DNA of 64,000 nt from Defluviimonas aquaemixtae (GCF_900302475.1 NZ_OMOQ01000002.1:434001-498000), one strand, 5' to 3'; counted from the stretch's first letter, positions 53,021-62,142 are shown. The notes: generated by a model not told the origin, from the sequence alone. A program made the numbers and translations.

Positions 53021-54216
53021 CAGATCGCCCTCAGCTTGGTGTTCTGCGATTGGTCGTTCTTCCAGGCCGTGACCGACCGTTCCGCCGCCTCCATGAGCGA
53101 GGTGGCGCGGATGATCGGCAGGCCCGACTTGGCGAGGATCTTCTGGCCCTCTTCCACGTTCGTGCCGGCGAGGCGCACTATGACCGGCACGTCCACGGGG
53201 TTCTGGGTCAGCGCCTGGACGACACCTTCGGCGACCCAATCGCAGCGGTTGATGCCGGCGAAGATATTGACGAGCACGGCCTGCACATTCTGGTCCGACA
53301 GCACCAGCTTGAAGGCCTTGGCGACCCGCTCCGGCGTTGCCCCGCCGCCGATGTCGAGGAAGTTCGCGGGCTCCCCTCCTGCAAGCTTGATCGTGTCCAT
53401 CGTCGCCATCGCGAGGCCCGCGCCGTTCACGATGCAGCCGATATTGCCGGTCAGCCCGATATAGTTGAGCCCACGATCGGCGGCGCGGCTTTCGCGCGGG
53501 TCTTCCTGGCTCTTGTCGCGCAGTTCAGCCACATGGGGATGGCGGAAAAGCGCGTTGCCGTCGAACGTCATCTTCGCGTCCAGCGCGAGGATGCGCTCGT
53601 CCGAGGTGATGACGAGCGGGTTGATCTCCACCATGGTCGCGTCGAGCTCGGTGAAGGCGCGGTAGCAGCCGAGAAGCGTGCGCACCATCTGCTGCGTCAG
53701 CGCCGTTGGGATGCCGAGCGCGAAGGCGATCTCGCGCGCCTGGAATTCCTGCAGCCCGACCGCCGGCTCCACCGTGGACCGCACGATCGAGTCCGGCCGC
53801 TCGGCCGAGATGTCCTCGATCTCCATGCCGCCCTCGGAGGATGCGACGATCATCACCCGCTGGCTCGAGCGGTCGAGCACGAAGCCGAGGTAGATCTCGC
53901 GCTCAAAGCTCACCGCGGCCTCGACATAGACGCGGTAGATGCCCTTGCCCTCCGGCCCCGTCTGGTGCGTGACCAGCGTCCGACCGAACATGTCGGCGGC
54001 AGCGTCGAGGATCTCGTGCTCCGAGTCGCATAGCTTCACGCCGCCCGCCTTGCCGCGGCCGCCGGCATGGACCTGGGCCTTGACGATCCAGCGGTTGCCG
54101 CCAAGCTCGCGGGCCCGGTAGGCCGCCTGCTCGGGGCTGTAGGCCAGCGCGCCCTGCGGTACGGTCACGCCGAAGCCCGACAGAATCTCCTTGGCCTGGT
54201 ATTCGTGAATGTCCAT
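53020..54216 (-). CDS. mtkA: Malate-CoA ligase subunit beta (MtkA)
   Basis: A 398-residue SucC-like ATP-grasp subunit: [95 protein letters not shown] (parts), and [17 protein letters not shown]. The [23 protein letters not shown] block and the CDWVAEG motif are close to Methylobacterium MtkA from memory. It forms the malyl-CoA ligase with MtkB. The start has GGCAAGGAGGCTCGG. 20 bp after sgaA. Confidence 0.9.
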   Translation of the reverse strand: MDIHEYQAKEILSGFGVTVPQGALAYSPEQAAYRARELGGNRWIVKAQVHAGGRGKAGGVKLCDSEHEILDAAADMFGRTLVTHQTGPEGKGIYRVYVEAAVSFEREIYLGFVLDRSSQRVMIVASSEGGMEIEDISAERPDSIVRSTVEPAVGLQEFQAREIAFALGIPTALTQQMVRTLLGCYRAFTELDATMVEINPLVITSDERILALDAKMTFDGNALFRHPHVAELRDKSQEDPRESRAADRGLNYIGLTGNIGCIVNGAGLAMATMDTIKLAGGEPANFLDIGGGATPERVAKAFKLVLSDQNVQAVLVNIFAGINRCDWVAEGVVQALTQNPVDVPVIVRLAGTNVEEGQKILAKSGLPIIRATSLMEAAERSVTAWKNDQSQNTKLRAI

Positions 54217-54236
54217 CCGAGCCTCCTTGCCCGCCG

Positions 54237-55475
54237 TTATTCCGCCGCGAGAGCGGTCTGGTAGTGCTGATCCAGCGCCGCCTGGACCTTCGAGATATCG
54301 ACTTCCCCGCCGAGGTATTGCATCGCCGCGGCAAAGCGCATGGCGATGTCGGTGATCGCCGGCACCGAAAGCTGGTTGAGGATGCCGATGCGGACCTGCA
54401 CGGGCTCGGACAGCGTCGGCCAGATGCCGAAGCCCTTGGCGCGGCAGTTCTGCACCAGCTCCTTCTCGCGGCCCGCGAGCGCGTCGGGCAGGTTCAAGAC
54501 GACGAGGCTCGTCATGTTCGACGTGACCTTGCAGCCCATCGCGGTCACGGCGGCGCGCAGCGCGGCCTCGTGCATCGCGTAATCCGCGGCGCGCCGGGCG
54601 CGGCCGTGCTGGAGCGTGATCCGAAGCGCCTCGTGGAAGGCGGCGACAGCATAGCCCGAATGGGTGCGGTGGTAGCTGCCGGCGGCCACGTCCTGGCCAT
54701 CGACGATGCCCCAGTGCCGCGCCTCGAGTATCGGATGATGCACGTAGGAATGGCAGCCATTCGACTTGACCTCGGCGATGTAGCGGTCGGTGAAGCTGAC
54801 CGGCGCGTAGGTGAGCGGCAGGCAGAGCACGCCCTTCTGCGGGCAGGACGCCCATCCCACGACGCCGGGATAGTCGTCGATCGAGAAATCCTCGATCCCG
54901 AGGGACGAGACGGCATCGACAAGGCCCATGATGTCGTGGCGTTCGCAGGCGTCGGAGAAGCCTCTGAGGTCGTTGATCCGGCCCGACCCCGTTTCCCAAT
55001 GTGCCATGAACGCCCATTTCGGCTGTTTCGCAGCGAGTGTCTTTTCGATGATCTCGCCTGTCACCGACTGGCCGTGCGGCACGGTGACGATGGTGACCGA
55101 AGCCGGCTGCGGGTCCATCGGGTTGGCCTTCAGTTCCTCCCGCGTCGCGGCCTTCATGCGGATCGTCAGCCCGTCGAGGCCAGAGAAGGTGCCGTTCACG
55201 AACGCGACCACCGTGTCGCCCGGCAGAAGCGCGCCCAGCATACAGTCGAGCCCGGAAAAGCCCGTGCCGCCGACGCCGTAGGTGTAGGTGTTATTCGTGC
55301 CCCAGACTGTTCGCAGCATCTTCTTGCACTCGATCATGCCCCTCAGCACATCGGCCTGCATGTGGTCGGCAAGACCCGACTGCGCAAAGCGTGCCAGAAC
55401 GCGCGCATCGGTGTTGCCCGGGCCGGGGCCGGCGGCCAACGTCTCTGGGATATTAAGTTGCGGGAAGATCGACAT
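54237..55475 (-). CDS. sgaA: Serine-glyoxylate aminotransferase-like class V aminotransferase
   Basis: A 412-residue fold-type I PLP enzyme of the class V alanine/serine-glyoxylate family. [14 protein letters not shown] (~14-27), [16 protein letters not shown] (~66-81), [12 protein letters not shown]-Asp in VDAVSSLG (D187) and PLP-Lys in [10 protein letters not shown] (K214). It transfers the serine amino group to glyoxylate, giving hydroxypyruvate and glycine. It is more diverged from textbook SgaA than its neighbours are from their partners, so amino-donor choice (Ser, Ala or Asp) is not certain. First gene of the serine-cycle operon; GGAGGAATGAC precedes the ATG. Confidence 0.75.
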   Translation of the reverse strand: MSIFPQLNIPETLAAGPGPGNTDARVLARFAQSGLADHMQADVLRGMIECKKMLRTVWGTNNTYTYGVGGTGFSGLDCMLGALLPGDTVVAFVNGTFSGLDGLTIRMKAATREELKANPMDPQPASVTIVTVPHGQSVTGEIIEKTLAAKQPKWAFMAHWETGSGRINDLRGFSDACERHDIMGLVDAVSSLGIEDFSIDDYPGVVGWASCPQKGVLCLPLTYAPVSFTDRYIAEVKSNGCHSYVHHPILEARHWGIVDGQDVAAGSYHRTHSGYAVAAFHEALRITLQHGRARRAADYAMHEAALRAAVTAMGCKVTSNMTSLVVLNLPDALAGREKELVQNCRAKGFGIWPTLSEPVQVRIGILNQLSVPAITDIAMRFAAAMQYLGGEVDISKVQAALDQHYQTALAAE

Positions 55476-55705
55476 GTCATTCCTCCGTGAGGCCTCGGCG
55501 GGTTCGGCTCTGGGATGTGCCGGTGGAGTCCGGCGGCTAACAGGGATGTTCATATGTCCTCTTGCCGCTACGTCACAACCTGCGTTACTCCTGCCTTTGG
55601 GTATCCAGATGTATTGGAAAAAACCTACCCAATTAGGTGTGAATGCGATAGTATACCAAAAGAGTGCCCACCCATGCGGGTAGGTTCTTGCAAAAGATTG
55701 AATGA
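55476..55705. promoter_or_regulatory. Divergent serine-cycle control region with CCYACCC half-sites
   Basis: 230 bp, AT-richer than its surroundings from ~55600. It holds three copies of a 7-bp element: CCTACCC (55624-55630), CCCACCC (55667-55673) and, reversed, GGGTAGG (55678-55684). The last two form an inverted pair with a 4-bp spacer. The first is also part of ACCTA-N6-TAGGT (55623-55638). AACCTACCC (55622-55630) and GGGTAGGTT (55678-55686) make a 9-bp long-range inverted repeat. These are candidate binding sites for the regulator encoded just downstream. No clear -35/-10 pair identified. Confidence 0.55.
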
Positions 55706-56359
55706 ATGCAGAAGGTTATCGCCGACACCGCCCCGATCGCCGTTTCACTCGCGGACGCCAATCCGCTTGTCCTCTCGGCCATGTCCGAGATCTTCGACCG
55801 CGATCCCCGATTCTCGCTCGTCGCGACGACAGCGACGGCCGAGGGCTTCCTCGGCGCGGTCATGCGGGTGCCGGTCCAGGTCGGAGTGATCGACTGGAAC
55901 CTTCCGGCGCTCGGCGGCCAGAAGCTAATCGAGGTGCTGCGAGAGCAGGCGAACGCGCCGCGCCTCGTCGTCTACGGGGACGATCCGAAGGGCGATCTTC
56001 CGCGCCTCGCCATGCTCGCCGGCGCCGCCGGCTTCGTGTCGCGCACCACGCCGGTCGAAAAGCTTCTCGACACCTGCCTCGCCGTCGCGGCCGGTCAGAT
56101 GGTCTTCCCCTTCCTCGATGTCCGCGAGCTGCAGGCCGATCCGATCCACAGCCTGACCCGGCGCGAACGGGCGCTTCTCGAGGCGCTGGCGACCGGGCTC
56201 ACCAACAAGGATCTCGCCCGCGAATTCGACATCTCGGCCAACACCGTGAAGTTCCACCTGTCGAACCTGTTCGAGAAACTCGGCGTCAAGAACCGGGCCC
56301 AGGCGATCGCGTTCTTCTACTCCTCCCGGCTTCCGGGAGAGGGGAAGCAAGATCGCTGA
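55706..56359 (+). CDS. NarL/LuxR-type response regulator with degenerate receiver
   Basis: A 217-residue protein. An N-terminal receiver-like domain (~10-125) retains the phosphorylatable Asp (IDWNLPALGG, D63) but has Ala18 in place of one acidic-pocket Asp, Tyr90 at the usual Thr/Ser switch and Arg113 at the conserved Lys. The C-terminal GerE/LuxR HTH (~148-210) is intact: SLTRRERALLEALATGLTNK, FDISANTVKFHLSNLFEKLG. No histidine kinase gene is near. It is divergent from sgaA-ppc and 112 bp upstream of mclA, so it is the natural regulator of the serine-cycle genes (inference). The start overlaps no gene and has a weak ribosome site. Confidence 0.8.
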   Translation: MQKVIADTAPIAVSLADANPLVLSAMSEIFDRDPRFSLVATTATAEGFLGAVMRVPVQVGVIDWNLPALGGQKLIEVLREQANAPRLVVYGDDPKGDLPRLAMLAGAAGFVSRTTPVEKLLDTCLAVAAGQMVFPFLDVRELQADPIHSLTRRERALLEALATGLTNKDLAREFDISANTVKFHLSNLFEKLGVKNRAQAIAFFYSSRLPGEGKQDR

Positions 56360-56471
56360 AGGATGTTTCACAGCGTCATTCTGTCGCGCAACATCGTTGC
56401 TTGACAGCGAAGGAAAATTTCGACCTTGAATCGCGCCCGTCACGCTACGGCAACCTCAAAGGACGCATCCC

Positions 56472-57449
56472 ATGAGCTTCCACGTCATCCAACAAGCACC
56501 GGCCAGGCTTAATCGAAGCGAACTCGCCGTTCCCGGCAGCGCTCCCCAAATGTTTGAAAAAGCGGCGAAATCCGATGCCGATGTAATCTTCCTCGACCTC
56601 GAGGACGCGGTCGCTCCGGACGACAAGGCCGAGGCGCGGAAGAACATCATCAAGGCGCTGAACGAGGTCGACTGGGGTACGAAAACGATGTCCGTGCGAA
56701 TCAACGGGCTCGACACACATTACATGTACCGGGACGTCGTGGACGTCGTCGAACAGGCCGGCGAACGTCTCGACCTGATCATGATCCCGAAGGTCGGCAC
56801 CGCCGCCGACGTCTACGCCGTGGACATGCTCGTGACCCAGATCGAGGACGCGAAGGGCTACAAGAAGCGGATCGGCTTCGAGCATATCATAGAAACCGCG
56901 CTCGGGATGCAGAACGTCTCGGACATCGCCGCCGCCTCGAAGCGGAACGAATCGCTTCACTTCGGCGTCGCCGACTATGCCGCCTCGACCCGCGCACGGA
57001 CCACGATCATCGGCGGTGTGAACCCGGATTACGCGGTCCTGACCGACAAACTCGACGACGGCTCGCGCGATGTGCATTGGGGCGATATGTGGCACTACGC
57101 GCTCGCCCGGATGGTCGTCGCGGCGCGCGCCAACGGCCTGCGTCCGATCGATGGCCCGTTCGGCGATTTCTCAGATCCCGATGGCTACAAGGCGGCAGCG
57201 AAGCGCGCCGCGGTGCTCGGCTGCGAGGGCAAATGGGCGATCCACCCGTCGCAGATCGCGCTCGCCAACGAGGTGATGAGCCCCTCCGAGGCCGAGGTGA
57301 CCAAGGCGCAACGCATTCTGAAAGCGATGGAAGAGGCCGCCGCCGAAGGCAAGGGCGCGGTCTCGCTCGACGGCCGCCTCATCGACTATGCTTCGATCCG
57401 CCAAGCCGAAGTGCTGGTCGAAAAGGCGCGCCAGATCGCGGCCGCGTGA
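56472..57449 (+). CDS. mcl: L-malyl-CoA lyase (serine-cycle type)
   Basis: A 325-residue HpcH/HpaI-CitE family lyase: RLNRSELAVPGSAPQMFEKA, ADVIFLDLEDAVAPDDK (Mg-binding Asp/Glu), SVRINGLDTHYMYRD, MIPKVGTAADVYAVD, GFEHIIETALGMQNV, and RPIDGPFGDFSDPDGY. The FGVADYAASTRARTTIIGG segment follows the Methylobacterium MclA/MtkC form (from memory) more than Rhodobacter Mcl1. It cleaves malyl-CoA to acetyl-CoA and glyoxylate; many also act on methylmalyl-CoA. It is followed by glycerate kinase in GTGA overlap. Confidence 0.9.
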   Translation: MSFHVIQQAPARLNRSELAVPGSAPQMFEKAAKSDADVIFLDLEDAVAPDDKAEARKNIIKALNEVDWGTKTMSVRINGLDTHYMYRDVVDVVEQAGERLDLIMIPKVGTAADVYAVDMLVTQIEDAKGYKKRIGFEHIIETALGMQNVSDIAAASKRNESLHFGVADYAASTRARTTIIGGVNPDYAVLTDKLDDGSRDVHWGDMWHYALARMVVAARANGLRPIDGPFGDFSDPDGYKAAAKRAAVLGCEGKWAIHPSQIALANEVMSPSEAEVTKAQRILKAMEEAAAEGKGAVSLDGRLIDYASIRQAEVLVEKARQIAAA

Positions 57450-58711
57450 CCGTGGTCGAGGCGCTTCGCGAACGGGCGAAGGAACTGTTCTCGGCGGCCT
57501 GCACGGCCGCCGATCCCGCGCATGCGCTAAGGGCGGCGTTGGACACGAACCCGCCGCCCCGCCCGGATCCGGGCGGCAGCTATCTTCTTGTTGCCGTTGG
57601 AAAAGCCGCCCTCCCGATGGCCGAGGCGATGCTCGGCCATCTCGGCCAATCCGCCCGCGAAGCGCTTGTGATCACAAACTACGAGAATGCACGTGACCTG
57701 CCCGGCGCGCGCGTGATCGCGGCGGGTCATCCGGTGCCCGACGAGAACGGTGCGCGCGGTGCCGACGAGGTCGCGGCGCTCCTATCCTCGGCGACAGGCG
57801 AGGATCGCGTCATCGCGCTAATCTCGGGCGGTGGGTCGGCTCTCCTGCCAGCTCCGGCCGAAGGGCTGGGGCTGTCCGACAAGGCCGAGGTGAACCGGTT
57901 GCTCCTCGCCCACGGCTTCGAAATCACCGAGATCAACCTCATCCGCCAGCAGCTTTCGCGGCTGAAGGGCGGCGGCATGCTGCGCATTGCCGCGCCCGCC
58001 CCGGTCACCGCCTACATTCTCTCCGACGTCATTGGCGACGATTTACGGGTCATCGCCTCTGGCCCGACCGTCGCCCCGATCGGGACGCGGGCTGAGGCGC
58101 GCGCGCTGCTCGAAAAGCGGGGCGTCTGGTCCCAACTGCCCGCACCCGTCCGCGCCCATCTCGAACGCGCAAGACCCGACGAGCCGCCGTCGCCGCAGGC
58201 CACGAACATCCTGATCGGCTCCAACCGCAAGAGCCTTGAGGCCGTCGCCGAAGCCGCCGCCGGTCTCGCGCCGCAAATTGTCAGCGACCAGCTGACCGGA
58301 GACGTGGCAGATGCCGCCAAGATCGTCACCGACTCCGTGCGCAGTGTGCCGAAGGGACGCGCCGCCTGCCTGATCTTCGGCGGCGAGACGACCGTGACGC
58401 TCAAGGGCGACGGGCTCGGCGGGCGCAACCAGGAACTGGCGCTGCGCGTCTCGCTCTCCATGCCCGATCTCGGCCGCGACTGGGTGTTCCTGTCCGGCGG
58501 CACCGACGGGCGCGACGGTCCGACCGAGGCGGCGGGCGGCTTCGTCGATGCCGGCACCGCAACCCGCATCCGCGCCGCCGGCAAGGACCCGGATGCGCTG
58601 CTGGCCAACAACGACAGCAACGCCGCGCTCGCTGCCGCCGGAGACCTGCTCGTCACCGGCGGCACCGGGACGAACGTCGCCGACGTCCAGATACTCCTGC
58701 TCGGTCCGTAG
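57446..58711 (+). CDS. gck: Glycerate 2-kinase (MOFRL/TtuD family)
   Basis: A 421-residue type II glycerate kinase. N-terminal DUF4147 domain: VAVGKAALPMAEAML, AGHPVPDENGARGADEV, ALISGGGSALLPAPAEGL; C-terminal MOFRL domain with GLGGRNQELAL and SGGTDGRDGPTEAAGGFVD. It phosphorylates glycerate to 2-phosphoglycerate, linking the serine cycle to PEP for Ppc. The start GTG 57446 overlaps the mcl stop (GTGA). Converges on the dehydrogenase gene with a 3-bp gap. Confidence 0.88.
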   Translation: MTVVEALRERAKELFSAACTAADPAHALRAALDTNPPPRPDPGGSYLLVAVGKAALPMAEAMLGHLGQSAREALVITNYENARDLPGARVIAAGHPVPDENGARGADEVAALLSSATGEDRVIALISGGGSALLPAPAEGLGLSDKAEVNRLLLAHGFEITEINLIRQQLSRLKGGGMLRIAAPAPVTAYILSDVIGDDLRVIASGPTVAPIGTRAEARALLEKRGVWSQLPAPVRAHLERARPDEPPSPQATNILIGSNRKSLEAVAEAAAGLAPQIVSDQLTGDVADAAKIVTDSVRSVPKGRAACLIFGGETTVTLKGDGLGGRNQELALRVSLSMPDLGRDWVFLSGGTDGRDGPTEAAGGFVDAGTATRIRAAGKDPDALLANNDSNAALAAAGDLLVTGGTGTNVADVQILLLGP

Positions 58712-58714
58712 CGC

Positions 58715-59956
58715 CTAGCCGAAATCCACCGCGCGGTCGCCCTTGGCATCCTTCACCCGCGTCGGCAGGCCGATGCGATTGAGGAGGTTGATGAATGGTT
58801 TGGGGTCGAGATCCTCGACATTGGCCATCTTCTTGACGTCCCAGTCGCCCTTCGCGATCAGGATCGCCGCGGCGACAGGCGGAACGCCCGCGGTATAGGA
58901 AATGCCCTGAGAGCCAACTTCCTCATACGCCTCCTTGTGGTCGGCGACGTTGTAGATGAAAACTTCCGTCTCCTTGCCGTCCTTCGTGCCCTTCACCAGA
59001 TCACCGATGCAGGTCTTGCCCGAATAGCCGGGCGCCAGCGAGGCCGGGTCGGGCAGCACGGCCTTGACCACTTTCAAAGGCACGACCTCGAGGCCCTCGG
59101 CGGTCGTCACCGGCTGTTCGGACAGCAGGCCGATCGACTTCAAGACCGTGAAGACGTTGATGTAATGATCGCCGAAGCCCATCCAGAACCGCACATCGGC
59201 GTCCTTGTAGCGGTTGGCCAGCGAATGCACTTCGTCATGCCCGCTCATATAGGCCTTCTGCTTGCCGACGACCGGCAGGTCCCATTCGCGGCCCACCTCG
59301 AACATCCTGTTTTCCTTCCACTTGCCGTTCTGCCAGGAATAGACCGTGCCGGTGAATTCGCGGAAATTGATCTCGGGGTCGAAGTTCGTGGCGAAATACT
59401 TGCCGTGCGAACCGGCATTGATGTCGACGATGTCGATCGAGGTCATCTTGTCGAGATACTGGTCCTCGGCCAGCCGCGCATAGGCATTCACCACGCCCGG
59501 ATCGAAACCCACGCCGAGGATCGCGGTGACGCCCGCCTTCTCGCAGGCCTCGCGCTTCTTCCATTCGTAGTTCGCGTACCAGGGCGGGGTTTCGCAGATC
59601 TTGTCCGGCTCCTCGTGGATCGCGGTGTCCATGTAGGCGGTGCCTGTCTCTATACAGGCGTCGAGGACCGACATGTTGACGTAGGGTGTGCCGACATTGA
59701 TCACGATTTCGGCGCCCGTCTTGCGGATGAGGTCGGCAACGGCCTTCGTGTCCATCGCATCGACCGCGTGGGACTTGAACGTGCCGGGCACCTTCATCGA
59801 CTTCTTTTCGTCGACCGAGGCGATGATGTCGTCGCATTTCGACGCGGTGCGGCTCGCAATGTGCAGGTCGCCCAGAATGTCATTGTTCTGGGCACACTTG
59901 TGCGCCACGACCTGCGCGACACCGCCGGCGCCAATGATCAGCACGTTCTTTTTCAC
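58715..59956 (-). CDS. Carboxynorspermidine/carboxyspermidine dehydrogenase (saccharopine dehydrogenase family)
   Basis: A 413-residue saccharopine-dehydrogenase-family enzyme: N-terminal NADPH loop VLIIGAGGVAQVVAHKCAQN, HIASRTASKCDDI, VINVGTPYVNMSVLDAC, VTAILGVGFDPGVVNAYAR, and SYTAGVPPVAAAILIAKG near the end. It condenses a diamine with aspartate semialdehyde and reduces it, giving carboxyspermidine or carboxynorspermidine for the next enzyme. Start is GTG 59956 with AGGAGACAGCC before it. Same strand and 52 bp after the decarboxylase gene. In alphaproteobacteria this route commonly makes spermidine. Confidence 0.87.
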   Translation of the reverse strand: MKKNVLIIGAGGVAQVVAHKCAQNNDILGDLHIASRTASKCDDIIASVDEKKSMKVPGTFKSHAVDAMDTKAVADLIRKTGAEIVINVGTPYVNMSVLDACIETGTAYMDTAIHEEPDKICETPPWYANYEWKKREACEKAGVTAILGVGFDPGVVNAYARLAEDQYLDKMTSIDIVDINAGSHGKYFATNFDPEINFREFTGTVYSWQNGKWKENRMFEVGREWDLPVVGKQKAYMSGHDEVHSLANRYKDADVRFWMGFGDHYINVFTVLKSIGLLSEQPVTTAEGLEVVPLKVVKAVLPDPASLAPGYSGKTCIGDLVKGTKDGKETEVFIYNVADHKEAYEEVGSQGISYTAGVPPVAAAILIAKGDWDVKKMANVEDLDPKPFINLLNRIGLPTRVKDAKGDRAVDFG

Positions 59957-60008
59957 TTCGGCTGTCTCCTATTTTGAGGGGCCAGTGGAAGGGGCGAGCG
60001 TAACACGC

Positions 60009-61106
60009 TCACGACAGGCTCGAGGCGTAGTCCTCAAAGCCAAACTCGCGGACAAGTCGGATGGACCCGTCGAGTTCCCTTATGGCGATCGACGGCATGT
60101 TTACGCCGTTGAACCAGTTCTTCTTGACCATCGTGTAGCCGGCTGCGTCCTGGACAGAGATCCGGTCGCCGATATTCAGGCGCTCGGGGAACCGGAACTC
60201 GCCGAAGATGTCCCCGGCCAGGCAGGACTTGCCGCAGACCATGTATTCGTGCTCGCCCTCATCCGGCGCGATCTTGGCATTCTCGCGGTAGATCAACAGG
60301 TCAAGCATATGCGCTTCGATGGACGAATCCACGATGGCGAGGTCCTTGCCATTGTTCAGAAGGTCGAGAACCGTGACCTCCAGCGTCGTCGAATTGGTGA
60401 TCGCCGCCTCGCCGGGTTCGAGATAGACCTGTACGCCGAATTTCTCGCCGAAGGCTTTCAACCGCCGGGCCAGCCGGTCGACCGGATACCCCTCGCCCGT
60501 GAAGTGGATACCGCCGCCGAGGCTGACCCATTTCACTTTTTCCAAGAGATCGCCGAACTCGGCCTCGATCCGGCCAAGCTGGTGGTCGAAGAGGTCGAAA
60601 TCTGCGTTCTCGCAATTGTAGTGGATCATGAAGCCCGAAATTCGGTCGATGACTTCGAGGATCTTCACCGCATCCCATTCGCCGAGGCGGCTGAACGGCC
60701 GAGCCGGGTCGGCAAGGTCGAATCCGGAGGTCGAGAAGCGCGGATTCAGGCGCAGCCCGCGTTCGATATGCGCGGCGCGGTTACCGAAACGCTCCAGCTG
60801 GCCGATCGAGTTGAAGATGATCTTGTCGGCGTACCCCACCGCTTCCTCGATCTCGTGATCCGCCCAGGCGACAGAATAGGCGTGGGTCTCCTTGCCGAAC
60901 TTCTCTCGTCCGAGGCGGAGCTCGTAGAGCGACGACGAAGTCGTGCCGTCCATATGCTCGCGCATCAGGTCGAAGGCCGACCAGGTCGCGAAGCACTTGA
61001 GCGCCAGCAGGGCTTTCGCTCCGGAACCGTCGCGCAACCGGTCGATGATCTCCATGTTGCGAAGAAGCTTCGCCTTGTCGATCAGATAGAAGGGTGTCTG
61101 GATCAT
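60009..61106 (-). CDS. nspC: Carboxynorspermidine/carboxyspermidine decarboxylase
   Basis: A 365-residue fold-type III PLP decarboxylase (alanine racemase-like barrel). PLP Lys37 is in LLALKCFATWS; later NPRFSTSGFDLADP, YNCENADFD, VSLGGGIHFTGEGYPVDRL (glycine loop for phosphate), EPGEAAITNSTTLEV and VCGKSCLAGDIFGEF with a catalytic Cys. It decarboxylates carboxy(nor)spermidine to the polyamine. ATG 61106 follows TTGGGGGGCGCG; a 20-residue extension is not family-like. Operon with the dehydrogenase. Confidence 0.9.
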   Translation of the reverse strand: MIQTPFYLIDKAKLLRNMEIIDRLRDGSGAKALLALKCFATWSAFDLMREHMDGTTSSSLYELRLGREKFGKETHAYSVAWADHEIEEAVGYADKIIFNSIGQLERFGNRAAHIERGLRLNPRFSTSGFDLADPARPFSRLGEWDAVKILEVIDRISGFMIHYNCENADFDLFDHQLGRIEAEFGDLLEKVKWVSLGGGIHFTGEGYPVDRLARRLKAFGEKFGVQVYLEPGEAAITNSTTLEVTVLDLLNNGKDLAIVDSSIEAHMLDLLIYRENAKIAPDEGEHEYMVCGKSCLAGDIFGEFRFPERLNIGDRISVQDAAGYTMVKKNWFNGVNMPSIAIRELDGSIRLVREFGFEDYASSLS

Positions 61107-61171
61107 CGCGCCCCCCAACCGGCCAAAGGGAAGGGCCGGTATAAGAGCCGTGGCCCCCCGGCGCAAGCGGT

Positions 61172-61876
61172 TCAGATCATGCGGATCGCGTCCTTGTCGA
61201 CGGCGAGCATATAGCCGCGCCGCGCGATGTTCTTGACGAGAAGCTCGCTCACCATCTGGTTGCCCAGCGCGTCCCTCAGCCGCTTGATCCGCATCGCGCC
61301 GGCGCTCTCGTCGCAGTCGGCGGAACTCTTGCCAGAAATGACGGCCTCGATTTCTGCACCTGACAAGACATCATCGTCCATCCGCGCCTCGGCCAGAACC
61401 GACAGCGTCTCGACCGCCGCCGGTGTCAGCTTGAACTCCATGTTGTTCAGCACGACAGCGTTCTCGGCCCGGCTGATCAAGAGCGACGACACCTGGATAC
61501 CCTGCCGCTCGATCTCGCCCATGCGGCGGTTCAGTGCGACGATCATCAGAAGGAAGACGAGCGCCGCGATCAGAAGGCCCGTCGCGAAGATGAGAAGGAT
61601 GAAGATCACCATCCGGTAGCTCGTCAGCACGGCCGAAAAGGCGGTGCCGGACTGGGCAAGGATCTCAAGAAGCTTGATTTGCTCGCCTGTCGTCAACGCG
61701 TCGTTCTCGACGAAGATGCGCTCCACACGCGCATTGAAGGCATTGGCATCCGGAAGCGAGAGGAACAGCAGCACTGCCGCGAGCGCGAGGATCGCGACAA
61801 TCGCGGCAATGCCCCAGATTACGATCCGGTTGCCCGAGCGCAGCGCGTCCGATGCCGCGAAATTCGTGTCTGCCAA
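61172..61876 (-). CDS. Membrane-anchored winged-helix protein
   Basis: A 234-residue protein of unknown function. TM1 ~18-40, a ~48-residue likely periplasmic loop (ANAFNARVERIFVENDALTT), TM2 ~89-114, then a cytoplasmic part whose last ~90 residues resemble an OmpR/ToxR-type winged helix (NNMEFKLTPAAVETLSVLAEA; MRIKRLRDALGNQMVSELLV; ARRGYMLAVDK). ToxR-type membrane regulators usually place the DNA-binding domain before the TM helix; here it is after the second. Start is TTG 61876 with GGGGGACGGAC before it. 65 bp upstream of nspC on the same strand. Confidence 0.6.
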   Translation of the reverse strand: MADTNFAASDALRSGNRIVIWGIAAIVAILALAAVLLFLSLPDANAFNARVERIFVENDALTTGEQIKLLEILAQSGTAFSAVLTSYRMVIFILLIFATGLLIAALVFLLMIVALNRRMGEIERQGIQVSSLLISRAENAVVLNNMEFKLTPAAVETLSVLAEARMDDDVLSGAEIEAVISGKSSADCDESAGAMRIKRLRDALGNQMVSELLVKNIARRGYMLAVDKDAIRMI

Positions 61877-61896
61877 GTCCGTCCCCCGGCGTCAGA

Positions 61897-62142
61897 TCAT
61901 TTCGACGCAAGGATGGACACAATGGCGAGCAGGGTCCAGCCCTGCTGTGCGAGCTTCGGCGCCAGCGCCGCCGCCGCCGCTTGTTTGGACGCGCAGGCCG
62001 AGTCGGGGAGTGAGGCCACGCCGAAGTCGAGCTTGAGCGGGTTGTCCCGCTTCGCCTTGTACTCGACACGGCACGCCGCCGAAGCAGGTTCTGCGGCCAG
62101 TAGCGCGATCAGCGCGAGAAGGGGAATGGTCTTGCCTGTCAT
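61897..62142 (-). CDS. Small exported protein of unknown function
   Basis: An 81-residue protein with a Sec signal peptide (~1-22, cleavage after ASA). The mature ~59 residues hold two Cys (positions 24 and 50) that could form a disulfide, and end in a hydrophobic stretch GWTLLAIVSILASK. I do not recognise the family. It lies 20 bp upstream of the membrane winged-helix gene on the same strand, so the two may be co-transcribed. Confidence 0.55.
   Translation of the reverse strand: MTGKTIPLLALIALLAAEPASAACRVEYKAKRDNPLKLDFGVASLPDSACASKQAAAAALAPKLAQQGWTLLAIVSILASK

Noticed and set aside
52130..54216. Succinyl-CoA synthetase SucCD
   Set aside because: Family-level match is real, but the setting with sgaA, hprA, ppc and mcl, and remembered similarity to Methylobacterium MtkAB, favour malate-CoA ligase. 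A phylogeny with SucCD and MtkAB would decide.
54217..55017. N-terminal extension of the mtkA frame to 55017
   Set aside because: It overlaps sgaA in another frame, is Arg-rich, and the true start at 54216 has a near-perfect ribosome site.
57077..57445. N-terminal extension of the glycerate kinase frame
   Set aside because: It lies inside mcl; the GTG at 57446 in a GTGA overlap fits the family start.
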